This document shows, in pieces, positions 52,778 to 61,954 of a stretch of DNA of 64,000 nt. Source of the stretch: an uncultured bacterium (GTDB taxonomy: Bacteria; Bacillota; Clostridia; Lachnospirales; Lachnospiraceae). The translations under genes were made by a program, and so were the position numbers. The notes beneath the pieces were generated by a model. It did no database searches. It had not been told where the DNA came from and saw nothing but the letters and a program-made list of their open reading frames with translations. The number at the start of each line of letters is the position of its first letter. The first letter of the stretch is position 1. The stretch spans positions 1 to 64,000 of the forward strand of contig CANCXX010000017.1 in assembly GCA_947381965.1 (NCBI GenBank), given 5' to 3'.

Positions 52778-53803
52778 ATGTTGTCAATATTAAACGAGTT
52801 CCGCGAGAGTCTGGACAATATTATGAATCAGGCAATACATAACAGAGTTGTTTTATATGGGTATGAGAGCTACACAGGTAGATTTATTAAGTGGTATGCA
52901 GAATACTATCATAGTATAAAAATTGACTATCTTGTGTCAACGGATGTGAGCAGAAGTGGGAAATATGATTTGGAGGTTTTTCGTCCTTCTTTATTTAATT
53001 TTAATTATAAAGATGTAAGTCAGGCAATTGTATGGGTTGCAGAGCCAATGACGCAGGCTTTGTGCAGCAAGCTGGAAGCCAAAGGGTATATTAAAGAAAA
53101 AACATACTTTGATTTATATGAGGTAATATATGGTTCTGATACTTATGGAGTAAACGAGGGGCATATGGATATATTCAGGAAGAGAAAGGAAGGCAAAAGG
53201 GATATTCAGTTTCTTGAGTGGCTGGAGTGGAAGTATGGTTGTAATTTTGTGACGCATATTCCACCTAATCAGTTAGAGGTTGTAAAAGGTGGGGGAGGAT
53301 ATACTGTTTCCACACAAAAAGAGATTTTTCCAATTCTGGACCATTGTCACTGTATTCCACAGGAGGAGGATGCAATATTTGATTATGGGTGTGGGAAAGG
53401 AGGTACAATTGTTTCCTTTTTAGATTACGGCTTTAAAAAAGCCGGTGGAATAGAGTATGAACCAAAGATATATGAAGTTTTGAGAGAAAATATAGGTAAG
53501 CTGGGATTAGAAAAGCAGACGGAGCTATTGTATGGTGATGCAGGGGAACTGACAGAACAGATTGACGGATATAACTGGTTTTTCTTTTTTACATTATTTG
53601 ATGCTCATATTTTTGAAACATGTATTAAGGCTATATGTGACAGTTATCATAGAAATAATAGAAAAATCCATATCATTAGTATTGCAGTAGTATCTGAATA
53701 TAAATATATAGAGCAGACAGGTTTGTTTCGTTTGACAAATCAGTTTACAGTGGATACACGGTCAAGAGTTGTTAATATATATGAAAGTTATATATGCAAA
53801 TAA
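52778..53803 (+). CDS. SAM-dependent methyltransferase with N-terminal Rossmann-like module
   Basis: Residues of about 20-110 of this 341-aa protein are a divergent form of the recurring module ('RVVLYGYESYTGRFIKWYAE', 'IVWVAEPMTQAL'). Residues of about 170-340 are a class I methyltransferase with motif I 'AIFDYGCGKGGTIVSF', 'GGIEYEPKIYEVL' and 'LLYGDAGEL'. It may methylate the small molecule or the sugar being built. AAGGGAG precedes the start. Confidence 0.82.
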   Translation: MLSILNEFRESLDNIMNQAIHNRVVLYGYESYTGRFIKWYAEYYHSIKIDYLVSTDVSRSGKYDLEVFRPSLFNFNYKDVSQAIVWVAEPMTQALCSKLEAKGYIKEKTYFDLYEVIYGSDTYGVNEGHMDIFRKRKEGKRDIQFLEWLEWKYGCNFVTHIPPNQLEVVKGGGGYTVSTQKEIFPILDHCHCIPQEEDAIFDYGCGKGGTIVSFLDYGFKKAGGIEYEPKIYEVLRENIGKLGLEKQTELLYGDAGELTEQIDGYNWFFFFTLFDAHIFETCIKAICDSYHRNNRKIHIISIAVVSEYKYIEQTGLFRLTNQFTVDTRSRVVNIYESYICK

Positions 53804-53862
53804 CTTTGCGGAGCAGTGTCTGTAATCTATAAACAGATACCGGGTACAGATTTGGAGGTTTT

Positions 53863-55065
53863 ATGGATGATTTAATTAGTGTGATTGTTCCCATATATCA
53901 TGTGGAACAATATTTAGAGCAATGTATTCAAAGTATACGCAATCAGACCTACAAAAATTTGGAAATTATATTGGTTGATGACGGCTCAGATGACCAATGC
54001 CCTCAAATATGTGATAAACATGCAAGAGAAGATAAGCGTATTAAAGTAATCCATAAGAAAAATGCAGGACAGGATTCGGCCAGAAAAATGGGAATGTCAA
54101 TTGCATCCGGGAATTATATAGGGTATGTGGATGGAGATGACTGGATAGAACCTGTTATGTATGAAAAGCTATTGGACTATGCTCACCAATATGAGGTGGA
54201 TGTTGTAGAATCAGGGGCCATAGAGTTTTGGGGGAAAATAGAAAAAAACCGGACTTCATACTTACCGGAGGGGTGTTATAAGGGAAGGAACTTTATAGAG
54301 AAGGTGGAACCTCAAATTTTATATGCAGGTGTATTTTTCCAGCATGGAGTCTCTCCGTATCTATGGTCTAAACTTTTTTTAAAAGAAAGAATAATGAAAT
54401 ATCAGATGATAGAGGATTTAACCAATATTGTTCATAATGATACCATGGTAACAATTCCCTGTATAGCTGAATCCAAAAGTATATATATATCATATGACTG
54501 CTATTACCATTACAGGGTGAGAATAAATTCTTCAAAAAGAAAATGCAGGTCAAATGAAGTGGGAAATTTGATGGAATGTTATCCACAGTTTTATGAAAGA
54601 TTCCGTAAAACAATATTATGCTTAGAAAACGATAAACAAATAAAATATTATACAATGTACTGGCTGCTTTATCGGGCTCCTGAAATATTTGACGACCCTT
54701 GTAAGGAAGATATTTTAATGCCTTTTGGCGGGGTTAGTAAAAATGCAAAAATTATTTTGTATGGGGCGGGGTCGGCAGGTATTCACCTTGGAAATTATAT
54801 TCGGAGTATAGAAGGAAGCAATATTGTATGTTGGGTGGATCATAATTATAATGATTTGCAAAAAAATTTGGAGGTAAAAAATCCCAGGGAAATTATTAAT
54901 TATGAGTATGATTATATTATTATTTCTATTCTAAGGGAAAGTGCTGTTAAGGGGGCCAGGAGCAATCTGACAGATTTAGGAGTACCGGAAGAAAAAATCC
55001 GCTGGATTGAACAAAGGTACATAGATAATCCGGAATTATTATTAAGTAAGATAGTTAATGTTTAA
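53863..55065 (+). CDS. GT2 glycosyltransferase with C-terminal Rossmann-like module (1 of 5)
   Basis: This 400-aa protein has the GT-A motifs 'SVIVPIYHVEQYLEQCIQSI', 'IILVDDGSDDQ', 'AGQDSARKMGMSIASG' and the metal-binding 'GYVDGDDWIEP' near residue 89. From about residue 298 the recurring module follows ('KIILYGAGSAGIHLGNYIRS', 'VCWVDHNYN', 'DYIIISILRESAVKG'). No membrane segment is present. The specificity of the transferase cannot be read. A TTG-started sister gene follows after 28 nt. Confidence 0.88.
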   Translation: MDDLISVIVPIYHVEQYLEQCIQSIRNQTYKNLEIILVDDGSDDQCPQICDKHAREDKRIKVIHKKNAGQDSARKMGMSIASGNYIGYVDGDDWIEPVMYEKLLDYAHQYEVDVVESGAIEFWGKIEKNRTSYLPEGCYKGRNFIEKVEPQILYAGVFFQHGVSPYLWSKLFLKERIMKYQMIEDLTNIVHNDTMVTIPCIAESKSIYISYDCYYHYRVRINSSKRKCRSNEVGNLMECYPQFYERFRKTILCLENDKQIKYYTMYWLLYRAPEIFDDPCKEDILMPFGGVSKNAKIILYGAGSAGIHLGNYIRSIEGSNIVCWVDHNYNDLQKNLEVKNPREIINYEYDYIIISILRESAVKGARSNLTDLGVPEEKIRWIEQRYIDNPELLLSKIVNV

Positions 55066-55093
55066 AAGTTAGGAAAGCAATGAGGGTAATGTA

Positions 55094-56290
55094 TTGATAA
55101 AAGTATCAGTTATAGTTCCTGTGTATAATATAAAAGACTGCCTGGAAAAGTGTATACAGAGTATTCAGAGACAGACATATGGAAATATAGAAATATTGTT
55201 AGTTAACGATGGGTCTACAGACGGGTCTGATATTATATGCAGAAAGTATGCCCGGATTGACAGAAGAGTAGAAGTAATTGATAAAGAAAATGGAGGACTG
55301 GTATCGGCGAGAAAAGCTGGTATTTCCCGTGCAGAAGGGGATTATATTTTAAATGTTGACGGAGATGACTGGATAGAAGACATAATGATAGAATCATTAG
55401 TTTTAAAAGCAGAACAGACGAACGCAGACATAGTAACTTCTGGATATTATCAGGAATCTTTAAAAAACATTGCTAAAGTAACAGATTCCATAGAGGAGGG
55501 TATTTATTATACAGATGAGGAAAAAAATTATTTTTATCAGCGCATGATTTTTAACGGAAAAGTTGAAAGAAAAGGGATAATGCAGTCTATTTGTACTAAG
55601 TTAATAAGGGCCAGTCTGTTCAGAGAAGTATATTTGCGTGAAAGTGAATATATTGTTCTTGGCGAAGACACAGCATCGTTGTATAGCTGCTGTGTTCAGG
55701 CTGATAAAATTATGGTTACACATGATGCCTATTACCATTATGTGAAACGCTTAAGCTCTATTACCCATACAAAGGATAAATTTTTTTTGCGGAATGTAAA
55801 TGAAGTGTATTTATTCATGAGCTATTTTTTTGAGAAAAGTAAATATAAAAAAGTGCTGTGTGAACAGCTTGATTTACTGATCATGCAGTACTGTTTGTGG
55901 GGAATTAATTATATGTTTGATATGACCCCCAAAATATTAATGCCATATTATAATTTTCCGGCGGAAGGATTTTTAAATGGAAAAAAAATAATTATATATG
56001 GAGCGGGAAAAGTTGGGCAGTCATATTATAAGCAATTTCAGGCAGATACAAGCTGTAAAGTTGCAGGGTGGGTGGATCAGAGGTTTGAGCATTATAGAGA
56101 GAAAGGATATCCGGTAAACTCCATAGAGATAGTAGGCAAATTGGAGTATGATTACATAATTTTGGCATTTAAATATAAAGATATGGCAGAACAGGTAAAG
56201 GAATTACTGATATCAGAGTATGGGATATATGAATCAAAGTTTATCTGGAAGGAGCCGTTTAGTGTTTTAGACAAATACTGGATGGAATAG
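55094..56290 (+). CDS. GT2 glycosyltransferase with C-terminal Rossmann-like module (2 of 5)
   Basis: This 398-aa sister of the previous gene has 'SVIVPVYNIKDCLEKCIQSI', 'LLVNDGSTDGS', 'GGLVSARKAGISRAEG' and 'LNVDGDDWIED'. The module starts near residue 298 with 'KKIIIYGAGKVGQSYYKQFQ' and 'VAGWVDQRFEH'. The start codon is TTG 55094 with GAGGG upstream; no better start is in frame. The pair is alike along its length and probably arose by tandem duplication. Confidence 0.87.
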   Translation: MIKVSVIVPVYNIKDCLEKCIQSIQRQTYGNIEILLVNDGSTDGSDIICRKYARIDRRVEVIDKENGGLVSARKAGISRAEGDYILNVDGDDWIEDIMIESLVLKAEQTNADIVTSGYYQESLKNIAKVTDSIEEGIYYTDEEKNYFYQRMIFNGKVERKGIMQSICTKLIRASLFREVYLRESEYIVLGEDTASLYSCCVQADKIMVTHDAYYHYVKRLSSITHTKDKFFLRNVNEVYLFMSYFFEKSKYKKVLCEQLDLLIMQYCLWGINYMFDMTPKILMPYYNFPAEGFLNGKKIIIYGAGKVGQSYYKQFQADTSCKVAGWVDQRFEHYREKGYPVNSIEIVGKLEYDYIILAFKYKDMAEQVKELLISEYGIYESKFIWKEPFSVLDKYWME

Positions 56291-56326
56291 CCGGAGAAGA
56301 ATGAGACAGAAGGAGATATTAAATTA

Positions 56327-57904
56327 ATGGGAAAAATTAATTTGCTGGATTGTACATTGAGAGATGGCGGTTATTGCAACCAGTGGAAGTTTGGATGGAA
56401 GAATATAAGGAAAATTATTATGGGGTTAGAGGAGTCTGGGGCAGAGATAATAGAATGTGGATTTTTAAATGAAAAAGTCCAATATGATGCAGACAGTACC
56501 AGATTTCCCAAACTGGAACAGGCAGAAAAGTTTATTACCCAGCATAAAAGAAATACAAAGTATGTATGTATGGTGAATTACGGTGACCTTGATATTGACA
56601 CGCTGCCTGTATATGAAAACGGAATAATTGATGGAATCAGGGTTGCGTTCCATAAAGAAAACGTAAACGAGGCGCTGAAACTTTGCAGACAGATTAACGA
56701 GAGGGGGTATAAGGTATATATTCAGCCAATGGTGGTGCTTGATTATACAGATGAGGAGTTTTTATCATTGTTACATAGGGCGAATGAGATTCATCCATAT
56801 GCCTTTTACATTGTTGATAGCTTTGGCATTATGAAGAAAAAGGAACTAATCCGAATTTACTATATGACAGAACACAATTTGGATAATGATATTTGTATTG
56901 GATTTCATTCTCATAACAACACCCAGCTTAGTTATTCAAATGCACAAGAACTTTTAGAACTTCGTGGAAACAGGGACATTATCATAGACTGTAGTATTTT
57001 TGGGATGGGAAGAGGTGCAGGAAATCTTAATACAGAATTATTTGCGCAGTATTTAAATGATAATTATAACAAGAACTATGCAATTAATCCGCTTTTGATT
57101 ATATATGATGAAATACTTTCAATGTTTTACAATAAGAAAAGCTGGGGATATTCTCTGGATAATTATCTCTCAGCTACTTATAACTGTCATCCAAATTATG
57201 CAGCATTTCTTGATGAAAAGAATACACTATCAATTGGTGATATGGATAAAATATTCCAGATGCTGGATAACAGCAGAAAAAATACATTTGACAGGAATTA
57301 TATTGAGCAGCTATATCAGCAGTATATGGGGCAAAACAGAGTATGGCAGGAGAGTATAGAGGAATTTAAAAAAATTTTACAAAAACGAAGAATTTTAATT
57401 ATAGCTCCTGGTAAAAGCAGCAGCCTGGAAAAGGAGAAAATTAAAGATTACATACAGGCGAATAATTGTATTGTCATCAGTATCAATGCCGAATATCCGT
57501 ATTATGATGCTGACTATGTATTTGTGAGCAACATAAGAAGATATAAGCAAATAGATAAGAAACTTTTGCCCAAAATGATAGTGACTTCAAATATATTGTC
57601 GGACAAATCATATTTAGTAATTGATTATGACAGATATGTGAATTCGTATGAGGCTGTGAAAGATAATGCCATTCTTATGCTCCTTAAGTATCTGGAGAGT
57701 GAAGGGGTGAAGTCAGTGGCTATTGCAGGGCTTGATGGATATTCTCACGACTTAAACGATAACTATGCAGATGAAGGTATGATAATTAAAACCAGCAGCG
57801 AGATTTTTGATAAGAGAAATTGCGGAATTAATGATTTTATAAAAGAAATATCCAGTAAAATACAGCTTCAATTTGTTACAAGTACAAAGTATATAAAGTT
57901 ATAA
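56327..57904 (+). CDS. HMGL-like aldolase with DUF115-like C-terminal domain
   Basis: In this 525-aa protein residues 1-290 are a DRE-TIM (HMGL-like) barrel with 'LLDCTLRDGGYCNQWKFGWK', 'IIECGFLNEK', 'DSFGIMKKKEL', the metal-binding 'GFHSHNNTQLSYSNAQELLE' and 'DCSIFGMGRGAGNLNTELF', as in 4-hydroxy-2-oxovalerate aldolases. Residues of about 350-525 read 'ILIIAPGKSSSLEKEKI', 'VISINAEYP', 'ADYVFVSN' and 'VAIAGLDGYSHD'. This is the same order of motifs as the DUF115 domain encoded at 59163. The aldolase should make or cleave a 2-keto acid. With the NeuA-like gene downstream, this suggests a CMP-activated keto-acid. AAGGAG precedes the start. Confidence 0.85.
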   Translation: MGKINLLDCTLRDGGYCNQWKFGWKNIRKIIMGLEESGAEIIECGFLNEKVQYDADSTRFPKLEQAEKFITQHKRNTKYVCMVNYGDLDIDTLPVYENGIIDGIRVAFHKENVNEALKLCRQINERGYKVYIQPMVVLDYTDEEFLSLLHRANEIHPYAFYIVDSFGIMKKKELIRIYYMTEHNLDNDICIGFHSHNNTQLSYSNAQELLELRGNRDIIIDCSIFGMGRGAGNLNTELFAQYLNDNYNKNYAINPLLIIYDEILSMFYNKKSWGYSLDNYLSATYNCHPNYAAFLDEKNTLSIGDMDKIFQMLDNSRKNTFDRNYIEQLYQQYMGQNRVWQESIEEFKKILQKRRILIIAPGKSSSLEKEKIKDYIQANNCIVISINAEYPYYDADYVFVSNIRRYKQIDKKLLPKMIVTSNILSDKSYLVIDYDRYVNSYEAVKDNAILMLLKYLESEGVKSVAIAGLDGYSHDLNDNYADEGMIIKTSSEIFDKRNCGINDFIKEISSKIQLQFVTSTKYIKL

Positions 57905-57922
57905 AAAGGTAAAGAGGAAGCC

Positions 57923-59155
57923 ATGAGTGACGCTATAAAAATTTCAGTAATAATTCCAGTATATAATGTTGAGGAATATTTAGAAGCCTGTTTAGACAGC
58001 GTTATCTGCCAAACATTTACCGATATTGAAGTAATATGTGTGGATGATAAGTCTACAGATACTTCACTTGATATTATTAATAAGTACAGTCAAAGAGACA
58101 AAAGAGTAAAATGTATACAAAATAAACAAAATCATGGGCTTTCCTTTACAAGAAATGTTGGGATAAAAGCTGCAAAAGGAGAATATATTTTCTTTTTAGA
58201 TTCTGATGATGAGATAGTAAAAGATGCGCTGGAAAAACTATATAAAATAGCAAATGCAAAAAACTATCAGATGGTGTTTTTTGATTTTGTAAATTTGTAT
58301 GAATCTGAACAACTGGAAAATAGTTTATCATATCGGGATAAGGACAGGAGGGGATTGGAGGGGGAGAGCTCAGGAAGGGAATTATTTATTAAATGCGTTG
58401 AAAATAGCGATATGCAGCCACAAGCATGGTTAAAGCTGTACAACCGTGATTTTATTATTAAAAAGGGATTGTTTTTTCATGAAGGAATATTGCATGAAGA
58501 TATACCTTATGCTGTAAAATCAATGTTTCAGGCAGATAATGTTTTTTTTACGGGGGATAAATTATATAAATGGTACCATAGAGAGAAATCCATTACAACA
58601 GCGAAAACATCAATTGCTCATATTCAGGGAAGAATAAAAGGGATTGTTGAAATAATAGAATTTATGGATGAAATTAAAATATCTAAAAGAGAACAACTGG
58701 CAGTCGAAAAATATTTGAAGCTTATCGTATCTTCTGCAAAAGAAAAAATAAAGGAGTTAGAAAGCCTTGACTCTTTATTTGAAAATGAAATGAAGTATAA
58801 GCTATTTTCAAATTTATTTGTGAACCAAAGAAGAGAGATGAAAATAAGCGATACCCAAAGAGAACGCATCGTTAATAGCAAGCAAATTTTTATCTATGGA
58901 GCAGGCAGGATAGCTCAGAGATTTATGGAAGAGGTCAGGTCCTGGGACTTGGAAATATGCGGAGTTATTGTGTCGCAGAGGCATGGGCAATCATTTTTTT
59001 ATGGATATAAGGTAAATGAAGTAGACGAAGTTCCTGATGATGTGAAAAAGCATATGGTTGTAGTTGCAGTATCAACGATGTATCACAATGAAATTGATGG
59101 TACTTTAAAAAAATTAGGATTTACCAATATTGAATATATTGAGATGGGAGCATAG
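57923..59155 (+). CDS. GT2 glycosyltransferase with C-terminal Rossmann-like module (3 of 5)
   Basis: This 410-aa protein has 'SVIIPVYNVEEYLEACLDSV', 'VICVDDKSTDTS', 'HGLSFTRNVGIKAAKGEYIF' and 'FLDSDDEIV'. A helical linker is followed from about residue 320 by the module 'KQIFIYGAGRIAQRFMEEVR', 'ICGVIVSQRHG' and 'HMVVVAVSTMYHNEI'. It ends 7 nt before the DUF115 gene. It belongs to the same subfamily as the genes at 60480 and 61955. Confidence 0.88.
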   Translation: MSDAIKISVIIPVYNVEEYLEACLDSVICQTFTDIEVICVDDKSTDTSLDIINKYSQRDKRVKCIQNKQNHGLSFTRNVGIKAAKGEYIFFLDSDDEIVKDALEKLYKIANAKNYQMVFFDFVNLYESEQLENSLSYRDKDRRGLEGESSGRELFIKCVENSDMQPQAWLKLYNRDFIIKKGLFFHEGILHEDIPYAVKSMFQADNVFFTGDKLYKWYHREKSITTAKTSIAHIQGRIKGIVEIIEFMDEIKISKREQLAVEKYLKLIVSSAKEKIKELESLDSLFENEMKYKLFSNLFVNQRREMKISDTQRERIVNSKQIFIYGAGRIAQRFMEEVRSWDLEICGVIVSQRHGQSFFYGYKVNEVDEVPDDVKKHMVVVAVSTMYHNEIDGTLKKLGFTNIEYIEMGA

Positions 59156-59162
59156 AAAAGGC

Positions 59163-60446
59163 ATGAAGTATATTATATGGGGTTCGGGAATAAGAGGGCA
59201 GCGTGTACTGCATTTACTGGGGAGGGAAAGAGTAGATGCCTTTATAGATTTGGATGGTGACAAAGCAGGAAAACAATGTGAAGGAGTGATGATATATGAT
59301 GCAGAAATAGTGGGGGAAAAATTTAAGGATTGTATATATGTTATTACTCCATGGGGGTATGAAGAAGAAATCATAAAATTTTTAAGAAACCGGGGCATAA
59401 ACAGATATATTAAAATGGGGGACTTGCAGGGAAATATTACAAAAGATAATTTTTTGAAGGGATACACATGGGATATACCCAGAGATAAATGTGCGTTATA
59501 TGGTATTGATTTGTATAATATTTTACTCTATGAATACTTGAAAAAAAATGTTGTCAAGGATGTTTTTTTGATTCCAGGTGAGGAGGCAATGGTGGAATTA
59601 ATAGAAATAATTTCAGAGGAATATTCTGTTATATCCAAAGAAAATGTGCCTTCTGGAATTAAAATAATCGTACCGTCTGTACAATATAAGAAATTGTCAG
59701 GAGATTTTGACAATGTAGAATGTCTTACATCCATTTTGAAAAGAGGTATGCCTGTATACAATGAAGAGCTTTCTAAGTTTAAAGATATACATAGGGGTAA
59801 AAGATGTTTTATTGTGGCGACAGGACCAAGTTTAAGGATTGAAGATCTTGAAAAACTAGAGGAAAATAAAGAAATTACATTTAGTATGAACAGGATATAC
59901 AATTTGTTTGTAAAAACTAAATGGAGACCAGATTATTATGTGATTCAGGATTATAAGGCAATAGAAGATTTATCAGATGAAATTGCAAATTTAAATCTTC
60001 CATATAAGTTTGTATCTTACAGACCTGAGTCATATTGGAATAACCCAATAGCAAAAGAAAGTTCTATTAGGTTTAAACTGATTTCAGAAAAATATAAGGA
60101 AGAAATGCCTAATTTTTCCAGTAATATTGCAAGAGGGATTTTTGAAGGCTATACAGTAACATATGCTTGTCTGCAAATTGCAGTATATATGGGATTTAAA
60201 GAAATATATTTAATTGGAGTGGATTTTAATTATAGTGCCGATGTGTATTCAGACCAAAATCACTTTCCAGGTTATCAGAGCAAAAACAAGCCTGTACGAT
60301 TAAATGAAGTCCGGCCGGATCTGGTAGCGCTTGCATACCAAAAAGCCAGATTATATGGAGAAAAGCATGGAACAAAAATATATAATGCAACAAGAGGCGG
60401 AAAACTGGAGATATTCCCAAGGGCAGAGTTTGACAGTTTGTTCTGA
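59163..60446 (+). CDS. DUF115 (MptE/Maf-like) protein with N-terminal Rossmann-like module
   Basis: Residues 1-95 of this 427-aa protein are the recurring module ('MKYIIWGSGIRGQRVLHLLG', 'AFIDLDGDKAGKQ', 'YVITPWGYEEEI'). A linker region follows. Residues of about 215-427 are DUF115: 'GKRCFIVATGPSLRIEDLEK', 'TFSMNRIYNLF', 'PDYYVIQDYKAI', 'GFKEIYLIGVDFNYS' and 'NHFPGYQS'. DUF115 is the catalytic core of Maf proteins, which transfer nonulosonic acids to flagellin, and of an archaeal pterin kinase. Given the flagellar setting, a Maf-like transferase is the better guess. The start is ATG 59163; an in-frame ATG 59130 overlaps the previous gene. Confidence 0.83.
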   Translation: MKYIIWGSGIRGQRVLHLLGRERVDAFIDLDGDKAGKQCEGVMIYDAEIVGEKFKDCIYVITPWGYEEEIIKFLRNRGINRYIKMGDLQGNITKDNFLKGYTWDIPRDKCALYGIDLYNILLYEYLKKNVVKDVFLIPGEEAMVELIEIISEEYSVISKENVPSGIKIIVPSVQYKKLSGDFDNVECLTSILKRGMPVYNEELSKFKDIHRGKRCFIVATGPSLRIEDLEKLEENKEITFSMNRIYNLFVKTKWRPDYYVIQDYKAIEDLSDEIANLNLPYKFVSYRPESYWNNPIAKESSIRFKLISEKYKEEMPNFSSNIARGIFEGYTVTYACLQIAVYMGFKEIYLIGVDFNYSADVYSDQNHFPGYQSKNKPVRLNEVRPDLVALAYQKARLYGEKHGTKIYNATRGGKLEIFPRAEFDSLF

Positions 60447-60479
60447 TGGTTTGATATATACGCATAAGGGGGGATAAAT

Positions 60480-61853
60480 GTGACAAAATTTTCGATTATA
60501 GTTCCGGTATATAATGTTGAAAATTATTTGGAAGAGTGTCTGAACAGTATAATTAGTCAGACATACAGAAACATTGAAATTATATGTATAGATGATGGAG
60601 CTACAGATAATTCAGGAAATATTTTGGATAAATACGCTTTAGCTGATAATCGTATTAGTGTTTTTCATGAAAGAAATGGCGGATATGGACATGCTGTAAA
60701 TAAGGGACTGGAGAAAGCAACAGGTGAGTACATTGGTATTGTGGAAAGCGATGATTATATTGCGCCTGATATGTTTCATAAATTTGCCAGGGATATAGAA
60801 ACATTTAATAATGAAGTGGATGTGGTAAAGTATTCATATACACGTCTTAGCAAAGATGAAAAGAATCATAGGAAGTTATTTGAAGAATGTATGTGCGAAA
60901 AAGTCATTTCTCCCAAGGAATATATGGATTTATTTCGGGTTCAGTGTTCGGTATGGTCTGCAGTATATAGAAAACAATTTTTAACAGATAATCATATAAT
61001 TTTTTTGGAAACGCCAGGGGCATCCTTTCAGGATATGGCTTTTTCATTTAAAGTTTTCTGCAGGGCTAAAAATATAGTTTTAAGTAATGACAGTATATAT
61101 TTTTATCGTACAAATAATGTTGAATCGTCTGTCCATTCCAGTCAGAAGGCGTTATGCGTATGTGATGAAATTAGGGAAATAGATGCTTATATATCAAGGT
61201 TAAATGTAGCTTCCTCCTTTGTAATCAATGCAAGATATATATTTATGTATCAATCCTATTGGTGGAATTATTATAGAATTTATGGTGGTATGCGTTATGT
61301 TTTTTGGCTGGAAATGGTAAAGGAAATGAAGGCAATGGTATCCGATCCTTATTTGGATAATAAATACTTTACGACAAAAGAGTGGGATAGAATTCAAAGA
61401 ATTTTATCAGATCCAGAGAAATACTATAATAAAGAAAATCCTTACTTTAAAACATTTTTTAATGAAGAGCCATTGAATGAATATACAATAAAAGAACACA
61501 TTTATAAAGAGGGGTTGATACAGTACTTTAACGCGAACCATCGGTTTATGATTTATGGTGCAGGAGTGTATGGCAAAAAGGTTTTAGAGTTTATGAAGAA
61601 AAATAATTGTGAAGAAAAGCTGACAGGTTTTATTGTCACAGATAGAACAAATTTGCCAGGGGCTATTGAAGGGATACCTTTATACGAAATTTGCGAACTG
61701 CCGGATTCTGCTTTAGATATTACCATTATTGTAGCAGTAAAATCAGAAAATCAGTTAGAGATATTACGTATATTAAAAAAGAGCGGGATTAAAAAAGTAA
61801 TCAGAGTTGATACTGTTTTTATCAGTATGATGAAAGAAATTAACCGGATGTGA
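60480..61853 (+). CDS. GT2 glycosyltransferase with C-terminal Rossmann-like module (4 of 5)
   Basis: This 457-aa protein has 'SIIVPVYNVENYLEECLNSI', 'IICIDDGATDNS', 'GGYGHAVNKGLEKATGEYIG' and 'IVESDDYIAPDMF'. The acidic motif here reads ESDD rather than DxDD. A long helical, aromatic-rich middle follows ('YQSYWWNYYRIYGGMRYVFW'). The module starts near residue 355 with 'RFMIYGAGVYGKKVLEFMKK', 'LTGFIVTDRT' and 'DITIIVAVKSENQLE'. The start is GTG 60480 directly after AAGGGGGGAT. Confidence 0.88.
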   Translation: MTKFSIIVPVYNVENYLEECLNSIISQTYRNIEIICIDDGATDNSGNILDKYALADNRISVFHERNGGYGHAVNKGLEKATGEYIGIVESDDYIAPDMFHKFARDIETFNNEVDVVKYSYTRLSKDEKNHRKLFEECMCEKVISPKEYMDLFRVQCSVWSAVYRKQFLTDNHIIFLETPGASFQDMAFSFKVFCRAKNIVLSNDSIYFYRTNNVESSVHSSQKALCVCDEIREIDAYISRLNVASSFVINARYIFMYQSYWWNYYRIYGGMRYVFWLEMVKEMKAMVSDPYLDNKYFTTKEWDRIQRILSDPEKYYNKENPYFKTFFNEEPLNEYTIKEHIYKEGLIQYFNANHRFMIYGAGVYGKKVLEFMKKNNCEEKLTGFIVTDRTNLPGAIEGIPLYEICELPDSALDITIIVAVKSENQLEILRILKKSGIKKVIRVDTVFISMMKEINRM

Positions 61854-61954
61854 AAGCTTGAGGGAAAGTTTCTGGGTTATAAATAGATACAGTTTTGCAG
61901 AATGGGAACAGTGTATTTTTGAGATAGAATAAAGCAATATGGAGAGATGAAATA

